Both the position numbers and the translations under genes were made by a program. Below, one piece after another: positions 31,940 to 38,954 of a DNA stretch of 50,520 bases. The stretch lies in IMG/VR virus record IMGVR_UViG_3300046536_000720, positions 1-50,520 of that record, one strand, 5' to 3'. A model generated the notes under the pieces. That model was not told the DNA's origin and did not search any database. It was given only the letters and a program-made list of their open reading frames with translations. This stretch comes from a virus. Within the stretch, counting starts at the first letter, position 1. Each line of letters opens with the position of its first letter.

Positions 31940-31974
31940 GAGAGCCCCGCGCCGGTGTGGGCTGCGGGACTCTC
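31940..31974. terminator. Hairpin between convergent genes
   Basis: GAGAGCCCCGC (31940-31950) pairs with GCGGGACTCTC (31964-31974) with one mismatch. It lies 14 bases after the rightward gene and about 60 bases beyond the leftward zinc-finger gene, so it can serve both. Confidence 0.55.
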
Positions 31975-32037
31975 GGTGGTCTCAATGTCCGGACACGCCG
32001 GACGTGGGGCCAGTGTGGATCACAAGGTGGCGGCCCG

Positions 32038-32247
32038 TCAAGCGATGCGGGCGGACGCCACGGTGATCAGGTTCTCCAGCGTGGCCATCATGTGGCGGGT
32101 GAGATCGGCGAGCTCGTCACGGCCGTGGGTGAGGAGGTGGGTTTCTCGGGCGTCGGGCGGCGTCTCGGCGTCGCAGAGGGGGCAGTGGCTGGCGTCGGCC
32201 AGCTTCCGGGCAGCACTGAGGTCCAGCTCGATGTGGTCGTCGCTCAT
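32038..32247 (-). CDS. Small zinc-finger protein
   Basis: A 69-residue protein with CPLCDAETPPDARETHLLTH, a C2H2-like finger, followed by a helix. ATG 32247 is preferred because GAGAGG then sits nine bases upstream; ATG 32256 abuts it. It is the last gene of the leftward block 32.0-35.5 kb, separated from it by the terminator and repeats at 32.27-32.40 kb. Confidence 0.7.
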   Translation of the reverse strand: MSDDHIELDLSAARKLADASHCPLCDAETPPDARETHLLTHGRDELADLTRHMMATLENLITVASARIA

Positions 32248-32270
32248 GCTGCTCATCCTCTCGCAGTTGT

Positions 32271-32298
32271 GCCCGCCCCGGCAGGTGTCGGGGCGGGC
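32271..32298. terminator. Hairpin upstream of the zinc-finger gene
   Basis: GCCCGCCCCG and CGGGGCGGGC form a perfect 10-bp stem with an eight-base loop. It lies downstream of the membrane-protein cluster (leftward) and probably ends its transcript. Confidence 0.65.
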
Positions 32299-32328
32299 GG
32301 GTTGAGGTAGGCGGGTCGGGTAGCTGGG

Positions 32329-32397
32329 GCGGTAGGGGGCCGGTAGGTGAGGCGGTAGGCGTGCGCTGACCTGCGGTTCCTACCGCCTGCCTACCGC
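32329..32397. repeat. Phased GCGGTAGG repeats, direct and inverted
   Basis: GCGGTAGG occurs at 32329-32336 and 32352-32359, CCGGTAGG at 32340-32347, and the reverse complement CCTACCGC at 32379-32386 and 32390-32397. Neighbouring copies are 11 or 12 bases apart, one helical turn. The cluster lies in a non-coding gap beside the Spd-like genes and looks like a multi-copy protein-binding site. Confidence 0.7.
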
Positions 32398-32436
32398 CCG
32401 GGTGGTGGGGACCGGCAGCAAACCAGGGGAGGGGTC

Positions 32437-33177
32437 TCAGGCGGCGCCACGAGCCACCGCCGGGACGGTCGCCGGGTCGGCCTCGGGGAGGGCGGTCAGC
32501 AGCACCGCCATGCGGGTGTAGTCGCGGCCCCCAACGGTGAGCTTCTTCTTCTCCACCACGGGTACCCCGAGGGAGGTCAGATGGTCGCTCAGGTCGGCCA
32601 CTTCCCAGCCCCCCAGAAGCCCTCGCTTCTCGCCCTGCTCCAGGACCTGGGAGAGGTGTGCGGCGGTGCCCTGCTTGGTGAGCCCGGCGACGTGCCGGAT
32701 CAGGGCGTACAGAGTGGCGTCGGCGGGGGCGTCCTGGATCTCGTCGTCCTGGTCGTCGTCGGCCTCGTGGGAGGCGTCGGTGGGCGCGGCCGGGGCGCCG
32801 GCTGTGGCGTCGGCCGGTCGTTCCTGACCGGCGACCAGGGCGGCGAGCACCCACAGCGTGACGAACGTGGTGAGGAACACGGGCACCCATCGGGTGATCT
32901 GGTGGTGCCAGACGTAGACGATGATGGCCGCTCCCCCGAGCCACGGCCCCCACTCCTGCGCCCGCTTGGCCGCCCGCTCCTTCAACGAGGTTCCGGCGGC
33001 GGCGGTCTTGGGCGCTGGGTGGGCCGAGCAGTGCTCGGCGTGCTGCGGCTTCTTGTGCTCGGGGTGCTGGCACGGGTCCGGCTCGGACTTGCGCAGCATC
33101 TTCTTCGCCCCGGTGATGAGGCGGCGGTTTCCGACGGCGAACGAGCGCAGGCTGACGCCTGCCAGGTAGCCGTGCAT
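32437..33177 (-). CDS. Membrane protein of the Spd-like cluster
   Basis: A 246-residue protein. A His/Cys-rich part near residues 33-53 (DPCQHPEHKKPQHAEHCSAH) precedes two transmembrane helices (GGAAIIVYVWHH and VFLTTFVTLWVLAALVAG), then an acidic linker and a C-terminal winged-helix-like domain (LYALIRHVAGLTKQGTAAHL). ATG 33177 overlaps the upstream stop. The layout resembles accessory membrane proteins of Streptomyces conjugative elements; exact role unknown. Confidence 0.7.
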   Translation of the reverse strand: MHGYLAGVSLRSFAVGNRRLITGAKKMLRKSEPDPCQHPEHKKPQHAEHCSAHPAPKTAAAGTSLKERAAKRAQEWGPWLGGAAIIVYVWHHQITRWVPVFLTTFVTLWVLAALVAGQERPADATAGAPAAPTDASHEADDDQDDEIQDAPADATLYALIRHVAGLTKQGTAAHLSQVLEQGEKRGLLGGWEVADLSDHLTSLGVPVVEKKKLTVGGRDYTRMAVLLTALPEADPATVPAVARGAA

Positions 33178-33590
33178 CAGTTCACCATCGAGCTGATGAA
33201 CCCGGTGAGGACGTTTACGGGCAGCGCCCACAGTCCTCCGGCTGCGAGGAACAGGGACGGCGCGACGATGCCGCACACGGAGTCAACGAACGGGCGGGGC
33301 TTGGTGCCGTAGACGAACAGGACCAGGACCAGGGCGACGCCGGCCGGGCCGACGTTGCCCACGCTCGCGCCGGGGCTAGAGAACGCCTTGGAGAACGCGT
33401 CGCCCGCCGTACTGGCTGCCGACCAGGACCCACCCGCGAGCGAGTAGAGGACGCCAGCGACGAACCCCCAGATCGGGGCGTTGTCAACGTCGCACTTGAT
33501 CTTGCCCTTGCCGCGCAGACCCAGGATCAGGTACATGGTGATGCCGAGAGCGAGGCCCCCGAACCCAACGGTGCCGATGATCGCTGTCAT
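33177..33590 (-). CDS. Multi-pass membrane protein of the Spd-like cluster
   Basis: A 137-residue protein with about four hydrophobic helices (VGFGGLALGITMYLILGLRG, WGFVAGVLYSLAGGSW, VALVLVLFVYG, VAPSLFLAAGGLWALPV). ATG 33590 is preceded by AGGAGACCTCGA. Short polytopic proteins of this type occur with spread genes in Streptomyces plasmids. A holin-like function is possible but the lysis genes are elsewhere. Confidence 0.7.
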   Translation of the reverse strand: MTAIIGTVGFGGLALGITMYLILGLRGKGKIKCDVDNAPIWGFVAGVLYSLAGGSWSAASTAGDAFSKAFSSPGASVGNVGPAGVALVLVLFVYGTKPRPFVDSVCGIVAPSLFLAAGGLWALPVNVLTGFISSMVN

Positions 33591-33601
33591 TCGAGGTCTC
33601 C

Positions 33602-34243
33602 TCAGAGGTGGGTGTGGCCGGTGAGGGCGAGCAGCGGCGCGAGTCCGACCATGCCGGCCAGGGCGGAGGCGACGGGGACGCGCACCAGGACGAGCACGAA
33701 CACGCGGCGGAACCCGCGCACCTGCGACACCGGGACCGAGAAAGCGCCCCGGATGCGCAGGTCGAGCGCCACGGCGGCGACCAATGCGCCGATGCCGACC
33801 GCGTAGGGCAAGTGGGCGACCCACTGCACCAGGTGCACCGCGTACCCGACCGACGCCGACAGGGCCGTGAGGGAGCACCAACGGCGGAACCGGCGGGCGC
33901 GCTCTCCGTGGGGCACGCGCCACGGCAGGGACGCGAGACGCTGCTGACGCTCGCGGTGTCGGCGGTCCTCGGCGCGGTGCCGCTTCGCGCGTTGCTGGGG
34001 GGTCTCGTTGTCCCGCTTGGCGCGGACAGCGTCGTCCTCCTCGCGCTCGCGCCGGGCGCGCTGCTCGGGGGTCTCGGTGATGTACAGGCCAAGGCGGTCC
34101 ATAGATGCGGCGAGCCGGGCTTGCGCCTGGTCGGCGGCGGCGATGTTCTCCGGCGTCCAGACGGCGGCGGCGGTCTGAGACCACCAGGTGGTGGACAGGC
34201 CGACGGTCGGCGCGTGGTTCGGCGGGGGTGGGGGCGTGGCCAT
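33602..34243 (-). CDS. Membrane protein with charged coiled-coil N-terminus
   Basis: A 213-residue protein. Residues 40-110 are highly charged helix (EQRARREREEDDAVRAKRD), followed by two or three transmembrane segments (VGIGALVAAVALDLRI, VFVLVLVRVPVASALAGMVG). It belongs to the same leftward membrane cluster. No family recognised. Confidence 0.7.
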   Translation of the reverse strand: MATPPPPPNHAPTVGLSTTWWSQTAAAVWTPENIAAADQAQARLAASMDRLGLYITETPEQRARREREEDDAVRAKRDNETPQQRAKRHRAEDRRHRERQQRLASLPWRVPHGERARRFRRWCSLTALSASVGYAVHLVQWVAHLPYAVGIGALVAAVALDLRIRGAFSVPVSQVRGFRRVFVLVLVRVPVASALAGMVGLAPLLALTGHTHL

Positions 34244-34246
34244 CGG

Positions 34247-34408
34247 TCAGCTCTCCTGCTGCTGGCTGGTGGCCGGCTGGTCGTAGATGGTGCCGTAGTC
34301 GCCGCCGAAGTTGCGGACGATGTCCTGCTCGACGGGCTGCGGGGTGCAGTCGCGCTGGCCGTTGGTGTAGGTGGCGGCCGTCGGGTGGTTCTCGCGGTCC
34401 TTGGGCAT
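34247..34408 (-). CDS. Small soluble protein of the Spd-like cluster
   Basis: A 53-residue protein from ATG 34408 to TGA 34247, three bases before the next start. It is polar (MPKDRENHPTAATYTNGQRD) with a Tyr-rich middle and Gln-rich end. Support comes from tight packing between two genes and the absence of another frame. Function unknown. Confidence 0.6.
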   Translation of the reverse strand: MPKDRENHPTAATYTNGQRDCTPQPVEQDIVRNFGGDYGTIYDQPATSQQQES

Positions 34409-34414
34409 GGCGGG

Positions 34415-34582
34415 TCAGCTCCTGGAGAGCAGGACGGGGAGGACGATGCAGGTGATGGCGATCCACAGGCCGAGGGCTGCGCGCATGACGGTGCTGCGGT
34501 GCTGCTCGGGGAGCAGGCACAGGAGCAGGGCGAGTGCGGCGAGCGCGGGCACGGCGGGGATCGCCCAGAAGAGGGCGTCCAC
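34415..34582 (-). CDS. Small two-helix membrane protein
   Basis: A 55-residue protein from GTG 34582 that is almost entirely two hydrophobic helices (FWAIPAVPALAALALLLCLL and LGLWIAITCIVLPVLLS) joined by EQHRSTVMRA. It fits between its neighbours with six-base gaps. Similar tiny membrane proteins are typical of spread (Spd) clusters. Confidence 0.65.
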   Translation of the reverse strand: MDALFWAIPAVPALAALALLLCLLPEQHRSTVMRAALGLWIAITCIVLPVLLSRS

Positions 34583-34587
34583 GGGGG

Positions 34588-35490
34588 TCAGGGGGTGGCG
34601 ACCGCAGCGAGCGGGGGCACCAGGTGCGGCTCGCGCCGTTCGACCTCGGGCCGCAGGGTGCCGCGGATCATTCCGTCGGACACCTGCCCGTAGCCGGCGT
34701 CAACGAGGGCCTGGCGCATGGCGGCGGTGCCGGGGCGCTGCCCGTTGATGTACAGGGCGCGGATGACGGCGCACCGCGGGTCGCTGTAGACGATCGGCGC
34801 CGGCGCGGGCGCCTGCTGCGCCGCGAGGACCGGGGCCTGGGCCACGATGGCCTGCTGAACCGCCGGTGGCAGCGCGGGCGGCGGCGGGATGACGGGCGAC
34901 AGCTGCGTCATGACGGGGGCTGCGGGCTGCTCAACAGCGGCCGGCTCCTCGTCCTCGGCGTCGGTCGCCTGCTGCTCACCGTCCGGCGCCGGGTCGGGCT
35001 TGGCGGTGAGCGCCCGGTAGATCTGCCGCATCAACGCGGTGAACGCCAGCAGGGCGGCCACGGGCGGCACGGCGGCGACGACTTGGGTGGTGTGGTCGAC
35101 CCGCGCGCCGACGGAGACGACGTTCAGGACGATCGAGCCGACAGAGCCGAGGGCGACGAGCGCGACGGCGAGCCAGTCGATCCGGCGCAGCAACGACGCG
35201 CGGAGGATCAGTACTTCGCCGACGACGAGGAACGCGTCGATGCAGCCGGGCCAGGCCCAGGCGCGGCGCCCGGTGAGGTGGTGGCCTGCGGCGAGGTCGT
35301 GGAGCGCCTCGTAGGAGAGCCAGAACGTCACGCCGGTCAGCGCGATGGTGGCGCCGGCCGCCGCGATGGCGAGCCAGACGGTGGGGCGCCAGGTGCGGGT
35401 GGGGCGCGGTTGCTTGGTGGGGCGCGAGGGCGTCATGACGGGGGTGTGCACCGTCAGGTCACCTGTCGCGCTACTGTGTGCGACAGCCAT
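34588..35490 (-). CDS. DUF2637-type membrane protein (SpdB2-like)
   Basis: A 300-residue protein. Four transmembrane helices (VWLAIAAAGATIALTGVTFW, CIDAFLVVGEVLILRASLL, LAVALVALGSVGSIVLNVVS, VVAAVPPVAALLAFTAL) with the Leu-Ser-Tyr-Glu-Ala-Leu motif after helix 1 match DUF2637, the family of Streptomyces plasmid spread proteins. A Pro/Ala linker leads to a C-terminal winged-helix-like domain (ALYINGQRPGTAAMRQALVD). It is the first gene of the leftward cluster. No TraB/FtsK-type motor is present in the window. Confidence 0.8.
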   Translation of the reverse strand: MAVAHSSATGDLTVHTPVMTPSRPTKQPRPTRTWRPTVWLAIAAAGATIALTGVTFWLSYEALHDLAAGHHLTGRRAWAWPGCIDAFLVVGEVLILRASLLRRIDWLAVALVALGSVGSIVLNVVSVGARVDHTTQVVAAVPPVAALLAFTALMRQIYRALTAKPDPAPDGEQQATDAEDEEPAAVEQPAAPVMTQLSPVIPPPPALPPAVQQAIVAQAPVLAAQQAPAPAPIVYSDPRCAVIRALYINGQRPGTAAMRQALVDAGYGQVSDGMIRGTLRPEVERREPHLVPPLAAVATP

Positions 35491-35577
35491 GGGAGGTCAA
35501 CTCTCCTGTGGTCAGGCCCTGCCGGAGAGAGTTCCAGTCTCCCGGTGGGGCCGCTTCTTTTTGCGGTTGTATCGGCG

Positions 35578-35607
35578 ACTTTAGCAGGGTTTGCGACGGT
35601 CCGTCAC
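35578..35607 (-). promoter_or_regulatory. Candidate leftward promoter of the membrane cluster
   Basis: On the minus strand GTGACG (35607-35602) and TAAAGT (35583-35578) are separated by 18 bases, and the DUF2637 gene starts 88 bases downstream. The -35 element overlaps a CGTCA half-site. Confidence 0.45.
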
Positions 35608-35660
35608 GGATTCGCTGACGCGTCAAGTCGACGCTGGTCAGCGGGCGTTGACGGGCGTCA
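35602..35660. promoter_or_regulatory. Cluster of TGACG/CGTCA operator half-sites
   Basis: Palindromes TGACG-CGTCA (35616-35625) and TGACG-gg-CGTCA (35649-35660), plus a CGTCA at 35602-35606, lie upstream of and overlapping the candidate promoter. The whole gap 35491-35784 holds no supported ORF. Confidence 0.5.
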
Positions 35661-35784
35661 CAGGATCGGTCGCGGCACTTCCGGCGGCCCGGATGGCGGC
35701 GTAGCTTCGATGGCCACGAGCGCAGCCGGCGGGAGGTGACTCAGATGCGAGACACGAACTGGGGCGGCTGACGGGCTGGCTTGC

Positions 35785-35988
35785 TCAGCCGTAGTAGTAG
35801 GCCAGGCGGTTGGACTCGTCGGCGTCGGCGGCGTCGCGCTGGACGGCGAGGCACTCGTCGCACACGCAGTCGTCGACGCGGCCGTCCTCGTAGGCGACGA
35901 ACTGGTCGGCGTCGGCCACGCGTTCGCAGGCCTCGCAGGTGAGCTGCTCGGCGTCCGGCGCGGCGACGAGGGTGTCAGCGGGCGTCAT
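35785..35988 (-). CDS. Small zinc-binding protein
   Basis: A 67-residue acidic protein with two CxxC pairs, LTCEACERV and CVCDECLAV, spaced to form one zinc ribbon. ATG 35988 overlaps the previous stop (ATGA). Role unknown; it ends the small-gene run that starts at 37219. Confidence 0.7.
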   Translation of the reverse strand: MTPADTLVAAPDAEQLTCEACERVADADQFVAYEDGRVDDCVCDECLAVQRDAADADESNRLAYYYG

Positions 35989-36356
35989 GACGGGGCTCCT
36001 GGCTGGTGGTCGGTCATGCAGTTGCGGCAGAGACGGGAGTTGCAGATCTGGCAGCTCGCGTGGGCGACGTAACTGCATTGGGAGCAGCGCCATGGATCAA
36101 CCTCCAGGTCCGTGCCGTTCCCGCTCGTGATGGGTCCGAACTCCAGGCGCCAGGCGCGGAGTAGCTCGCCCATCGAGTACTGCGACCCGATGCGGAGGTC
36201 GCGCCCGTCCGGGCCGATGGCGGCCCAGGACCAGGCTCCCTCGCTGAGCTGCCAGCCGTTGGCGTGGGTGCGGACCAGGCGCGCGCCCTCCGGGAGGTTG
36301 ATTCCGATCTCCCGAAGGCGCGCGATCAGTCGTTCCTGCGTGGTCGGCCGACTCAC
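35985..36356 (-). CDS. Protein with C-terminal zinc ribbon
   Basis: A 123-residue protein. An N-terminal helix (TTQERLIARLREIGINLPEG) and beta-rich middle (GWQLSEGAWSWAAIGPDGRD) lead to a Cys-rich end (WRCSQCSYVAHASCQICNSR LCRNC) with three CxxC pairs that probably bind two zinc ions. GTG 36356 overlaps the previous stop (GTGA). Confidence 0.7.
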   Translation of the reverse strand: MSRPTTQERLIARLREIGINLPEGARLVRTHANGWQLSEGAWSWAAIGPDGRDLRIGSQYSMGELLRAWRLEFGPITSGNGTDLEVDPWRCSQCSYVAHASCQICNSRLCRNCMTDHQPGAPS

Positions 36357-36829
36357 GCGGCGGCCCAGACCTTCGTAGCCGTGCCGCCGATGACGAAGGT
36401 GCGGCCGTCCTCTGTGGTTGCCTTCCACTCCTGGTAGGCGAGTGCAGCTGTGACGCGCATCGGCGTGCCGGTCGGGTTCTTTCGGTCGCGGGCCGGTCGA
36501 AGGATGGTGGTGTCCTTCCATGGGTGCTCGTCGACCCACAGGGTGAACGGGCCAGCGGCGCCGATGCCCTTGAGGGTGCGCCACTCGGGCGCGGCCGGCT
36601 CCGACTGCTCCGGGGCGCTGAGTGCGGCGATCTCTTCGTCAGTGGCGGGCCGGATGTCGACCTTGCGGCCGTCGCGGTACTCGATGTTGGCGGAGGAGCG
36701 GGCGGCGGACATCTGGCGGACGAGCCGCTTGGTGGGGCCCATCATCCCGGCGTTGATCTCGTCGAGGGCGGCGCGGGTGGTGACGAGGGTCGTGCGGCCG
36801 TTCTCGCTGCGGATGTGGGTGAGGTCCAT
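36353..36829 (-). CDS. Hypothetical early protein
   Basis: A 158-residue protein, basic in the first third (MMGPTKRLVRQMSAARSSAN) and with beta strands later (GPFTLWVDEHPWKDTTILRP). No family recognised. It is coupled to the following zinc-ribbon gene by GTGA and sits in the RHH-controlled leftward operon. Confidence 0.7.
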   Translation of the reverse strand: MDLTHIRSENGRTTLVTTRAALDEINAGMMGPTKRLVRQMSAARSSANIEYRDGRKVDIRPATDEEIAALSAPEQSEPAAPEWRTLKGIGAAGPFTLWVDEHPWKDTTILRPARDRKNPTGTPMRVTAALAYQEWKATTEDGRTFVIGGTATKVWAAA

Positions 36830-36880
36830 CGGGGTCTCCTTGCGGGTGGTGGTGCGCGGGCGGGTGGTCTGGGTGGCCGG

Positions 36881-37219
36881 TCAGGCGGCGGCGAGCAGCT
36901 GCGCCGCGGCGACGTGGTAGCAGCGGGTGCCGCGCAGGCCGGCCGGGCAGTTGCAGTGGCCGACGGTCGAGCTCAGGTAGAGCTCGGTGCCGTCCGTGCT
37001 GACGGAGCGGTAGATGCGGGGCCGGAGCTGCACGATGGCGCCGTCCTCGATCAGCTCGCGGGCGGACTCGACCTGCGCCGGCTTGTAGCTGCTCAGGTCG
37101 ACGACGGTGGCGGCCTGGCGGATGTGGGTGGCGCAGGTGCGGCCGTAGCCGCGCGCCTGGCTGGTGGCGCTCTTCAGGGTGCGGCCGCAGCGGAGGCAGT
37201 GGGTGTGGGTGGCGCTCAT
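36881..37219 (-). CDS. Double zinc protein: Cys knuckle plus SWIM finger
   Basis: A 112-residue protein. Residues 8-32 carry HCLRCGRTLKSATSQARGYG followed by a C and H, a knuckle seen also in the genes at 37589 and 44209. The C-terminus has HCNCPAGLRGTRCYHVAAAQ, a SWIM-type CxCxnCxH finger used for DNA or protein binding. It is the first gene leftward of the operator pair at 37261-37313. Confidence 0.8.
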   Translation of the reverse strand: MSATHTHCLRCGRTLKSATSQARGYGRTCATHIRQAATVVDLSSYKPAQVESARELIEDGAIVQLRPRIYRSVSTDGTELYLSSTVGHCNCPAGLRGTRCYHVAAAQLLAAA

Positions 37220-37260
37220 GGTGACCTCCGCTGGTTCGGTCTCCGTTCCCGCACTTCACG

Positions 37261-37274
37261 GGTGGTTGACCACC
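37261..37274. promoter_or_regulatory. RHH operator copy 1 (GGTGGTtgACCACC)
   Basis: A 14-bp inverted repeat just downstream of the candidate leftward -10 element. Its exact reverse complement occurs as copy 2 at 37300-37313, with 39 bases between centres, and an ACCACC half-site lies between them (37288-37293). Confidence 0.75.
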
Positions 37275-37279
37275 TCTTG

Positions 37280-37308
37280 AGTATGGCACCACCTTGCCGG
37301 GTGGTCAA
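37280..37308 (-). promoter_or_regulatory. Leftward promoter within the operator pair
   Basis: On the minus strand TTGACC (37308-37303) and CATACT (37285-37280) are separated by exactly 17 bases. The -35 element is part of operator copy 2 and the start point would lie near copy 1, so a bound regulator would shut the promoter. Confidence 0.6.
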
Positions 37309-37313
37309 CCACC
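37300..37313. promoter_or_regulatory. RHH operator copy 2 (GGTGGTcaACCACC)
   Basis: The exact reverse complement of copy 1. It covers the leftward -35 hexamer and ends 15 bases before the start of the RHH gene. Confidence 0.75.
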
Positions 37314-37328
37314 TGAGAGAATGCCCCC

Positions 37329-37586
37329 ATGGCCAATCAGCACAGCAAGAAACTCCGCGGACTCCGACAGATCGACGACGACATCTGGGACGACCTGGGG
37401 ACCGCCACCACGGGTGCCGGTACCGACCGATCCGCCATCAGCCGCCGGTTCTACGAGTGGTACTTGCGCCGGCCGGGTGCGAAGCTCCCGACCCGGCCCG
37501 AGGCTGGCGGCGGCACCGCGATGCCCGCCGACCCTGTGGCCAACCCCGGCCGGACCAAGGCGCCCGAGCCGGACGCCGAGGCCTGA
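37329..37586 (+). CDS. Ribbon-helix-helix regulator
   Basis: An 85-residue protein. Residues 9-48 (LRQIDDDIWDDLGTATTGAG, TDRSAISRRFYEWYLRRPG) fit the ribbon-helix-helix pattern of Arc/MetJ-type repressors seen in actinophages; the tail is Pro/Ala-rich. The two GGTGGT-ACCACC operators lie between it and the divergent zinc-protein operon, so it most likely represses both directions. It is followed three bases later by a small zinc gene. Confidence 0.8.
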   Translation: MANQHSKKLRGLRQIDDDIWDDLGTATTGAGTDRSAISRRFYEWYLRRPGAKLPTRPEAGGGTAMPADPVANPGRTKAPEPDAEA

Positions 37587-37588
37587 CC

Positions 37589-37774
37589 GTGCCCGCCGAT
37601 CCGGTGCTGCTCCCCGACCTGCACGCGGAGGCGCAGCGTGTCGTCCGCTGCGCCGACTGCCACCGCCCGCTGCGTGATGCCGCGTCCCGGGCGGCAGGCC
37701 GCGGGCCCGGCTGCCGGCACCAGGATCCGCCCCGCCGCTACGACGTCGACCAGGACGCGCTGCCGGGGCTGTGA
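37589..37774 (+). CDS. Small zinc-knuckle protein
   Basis: A 61-residue protein from GTG 37589, two bases after the RHH stop. CADCHRPLRDAASRAAGRGP followed by GCRH is the same Cys-knuckle as in the genes at 36881 and 44209. The C-terminus is acidic. Probably co-expressed with the RHH protein. Confidence 0.7.
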   Translation: MPADPVLLPDLHAEAQRVVRCADCHRPLRDAASRAAGRGPGCRHQDPPRRYDVDQDALPGL

Positions 37775-37876
37775 CCTGCGCCTATTCCGGCGCCGCCGGT
37801 GTGGCGCGAGGGAATGCGCCGCTGCCGGGCCGTGTTGTCGCTTGGATTGCCCACCCACCCGAGAAAGGAGCGCCCT

Positions 37877-38074
37877 ATCGCTACGCCCCGATTCGAAAAG
37901 ATCCTCGTCCACTCCACGCACATGCCCGACCTCGCAGAGTTCCTCCGCCGGCACGGCCTGCACCTCCAGCCCGTCAACGACGTGCGAGACGGCCCCGCCC
38001 TTGTCCTCACCGTCACCCCACACGGCGCCCGCACCATCCGCGAGCGGCAGGATGACACCAACGGCCCCCGGTGA
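37877..38074 (+). CDS. Hypothetical protein with apparent ATC start
   Basis: A 65-residue frame. The strong ribosome site AAAGGAG (37864-37870) is followed six bases later by ATC, not ATG, then GCT ACG CCC. The protein (TPRFEKILVHSTHMPDLAEF, then HGLHLQPVNDVRDGP) has a plausible small alpha-beta fold. GTG 37834 and TTG 37846 are in-frame upstream alternatives but lack ribosome sites. The stop overlaps the terminator at 38063. No family recognised. Confidence 0.55.
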   Translation: MATPRFEKILVHSTHMPDLAEFLRRHGLHLQPVNDVRDGPALVLTVTPHGARTIRERQDDTNGPR

Positions 38075-38086
38075 ACGCCGGGGGCC
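38063..38086 (+). terminator. Hairpin terminator over the stop codon
   Basis: GGCCCCCGG (38063-38071) and CCGGGGGCC (38078-38086) pair perfectly; the loop contains the TGA of the preceding gene. It also lies downstream of the long leftward operon ending at 38113 and can work on both strands. Confidence 0.65.
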
Positions 38087-38112
38087 TCGTGCTGCCCGGC
38101 CTGTGACGCCCG

Positions 38113-38859
38113 TCAGGCCGCGTCAGCGTGCAGCTCCAGGAGCTGGACGAGCTGCGGGCCGAACCACCGGATCCGGCACTTCTGGCACTCGACCTCCGGG
38201 TCCATCGCGCCGCCCTGCCGCATGACCATCGGTCCGCCGCACGGGCACCGCCGGGCGATCGGGTCCTCGCGCCGGCCGAGACCGAGGGTCTGCTCGATGC
38301 GGCGCCGGGCACCGGCCGCACCGCCGGCGATGCGCTCGCGCTCCCCGGGGAGCAGCGCCCTGAACGGGCCAGGGGCGCCATCGACCCGGGCGAGGAGCCA
38401 GGTGGCGGCAGTCAGGCCGGTGCGGTCGGCGCGCTGCCAGGACCAGCGGCGCGGGTCGGCGGCATCCTTGGCGGTGGCGAGCCGCACGGCCAGGCCAACC
38501 TGGTCGCCGGGTCCAGCCGGCCGGGGCGAGCTGAGCGCGGGGCGCTGGACGCTGGCGGCGATCTGGTCGGCGAGGTGCACGAGGTCGGCGTCCAGGGTGG
38601 TGATCGTGTCCAGCACCTGGAGCCGGATGGGGACGGGGCGTTCGCCGGGGGCGAGTGCGGTGCGCTCGGCGCGCTCGGCCGCGGCCTGGTCGTGCAGCTC
38701 GGCGAGCTCGTCGTCCGTCAGCTGCGCCTGGTAGTCAGCCATGCGGCCGGCGGGCGGCCAGGAGCTGGGTGCGGCGGTGGTGAGCATGTCGCGGAGGTCG
38801 GCCCAGGACTGGGTGATGGCGGTGAGGTCGGCGTGGGCGGTGCTGGGGGTGGTGGTCAC
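38113..38859 (-). CDS. Hypothetical protein with C-terminal zinc ribbon
   Basis: A 248-residue protein, last gene of the long early operon. It is mostly helical (YQAQLTDDELAELHDQAAAE, LVHLADQIAASVQ) and ends with a zinc ribbon (RCPCGGPMVMRQGG, then VECQKCRIRW). The pattern of helices plus a terminal ribbon is frequent in actinophage early proteins. GTG 38859 has AGGAG upstream. Confidence 0.7.
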   Translation of the reverse strand: MTTTPSTAHADLTAITQSWADLRDMLTTAAPSSWPPAGRMADYQAQLTDDELAELHDQAAAERAERTALAPGERPVPIRLQVLDTITTLDADLVHLADQIAASVQRPALSSPRPAGPGDQVGLAVRLATAKDAADPRRWSWQRADRTGLTAATWLLARVDGAPGPFRALLPGERERIAGGAAGARRRIEQTLGLGRREDPIARRCPCGGPMVMRQGGAMDPEVECQKCRIRWFGPQLVQLLELHADAA

Positions 38860-38954
38860 GGCGCGTCTCCTGGTGCTGGGGCGTAGGGTGTTGGGCACCG
38901 TGTGGGGCGTCCCTGTGGCTGGCAGGCTGGGGGCGCCCCTCGTGCTGTCCGAGG

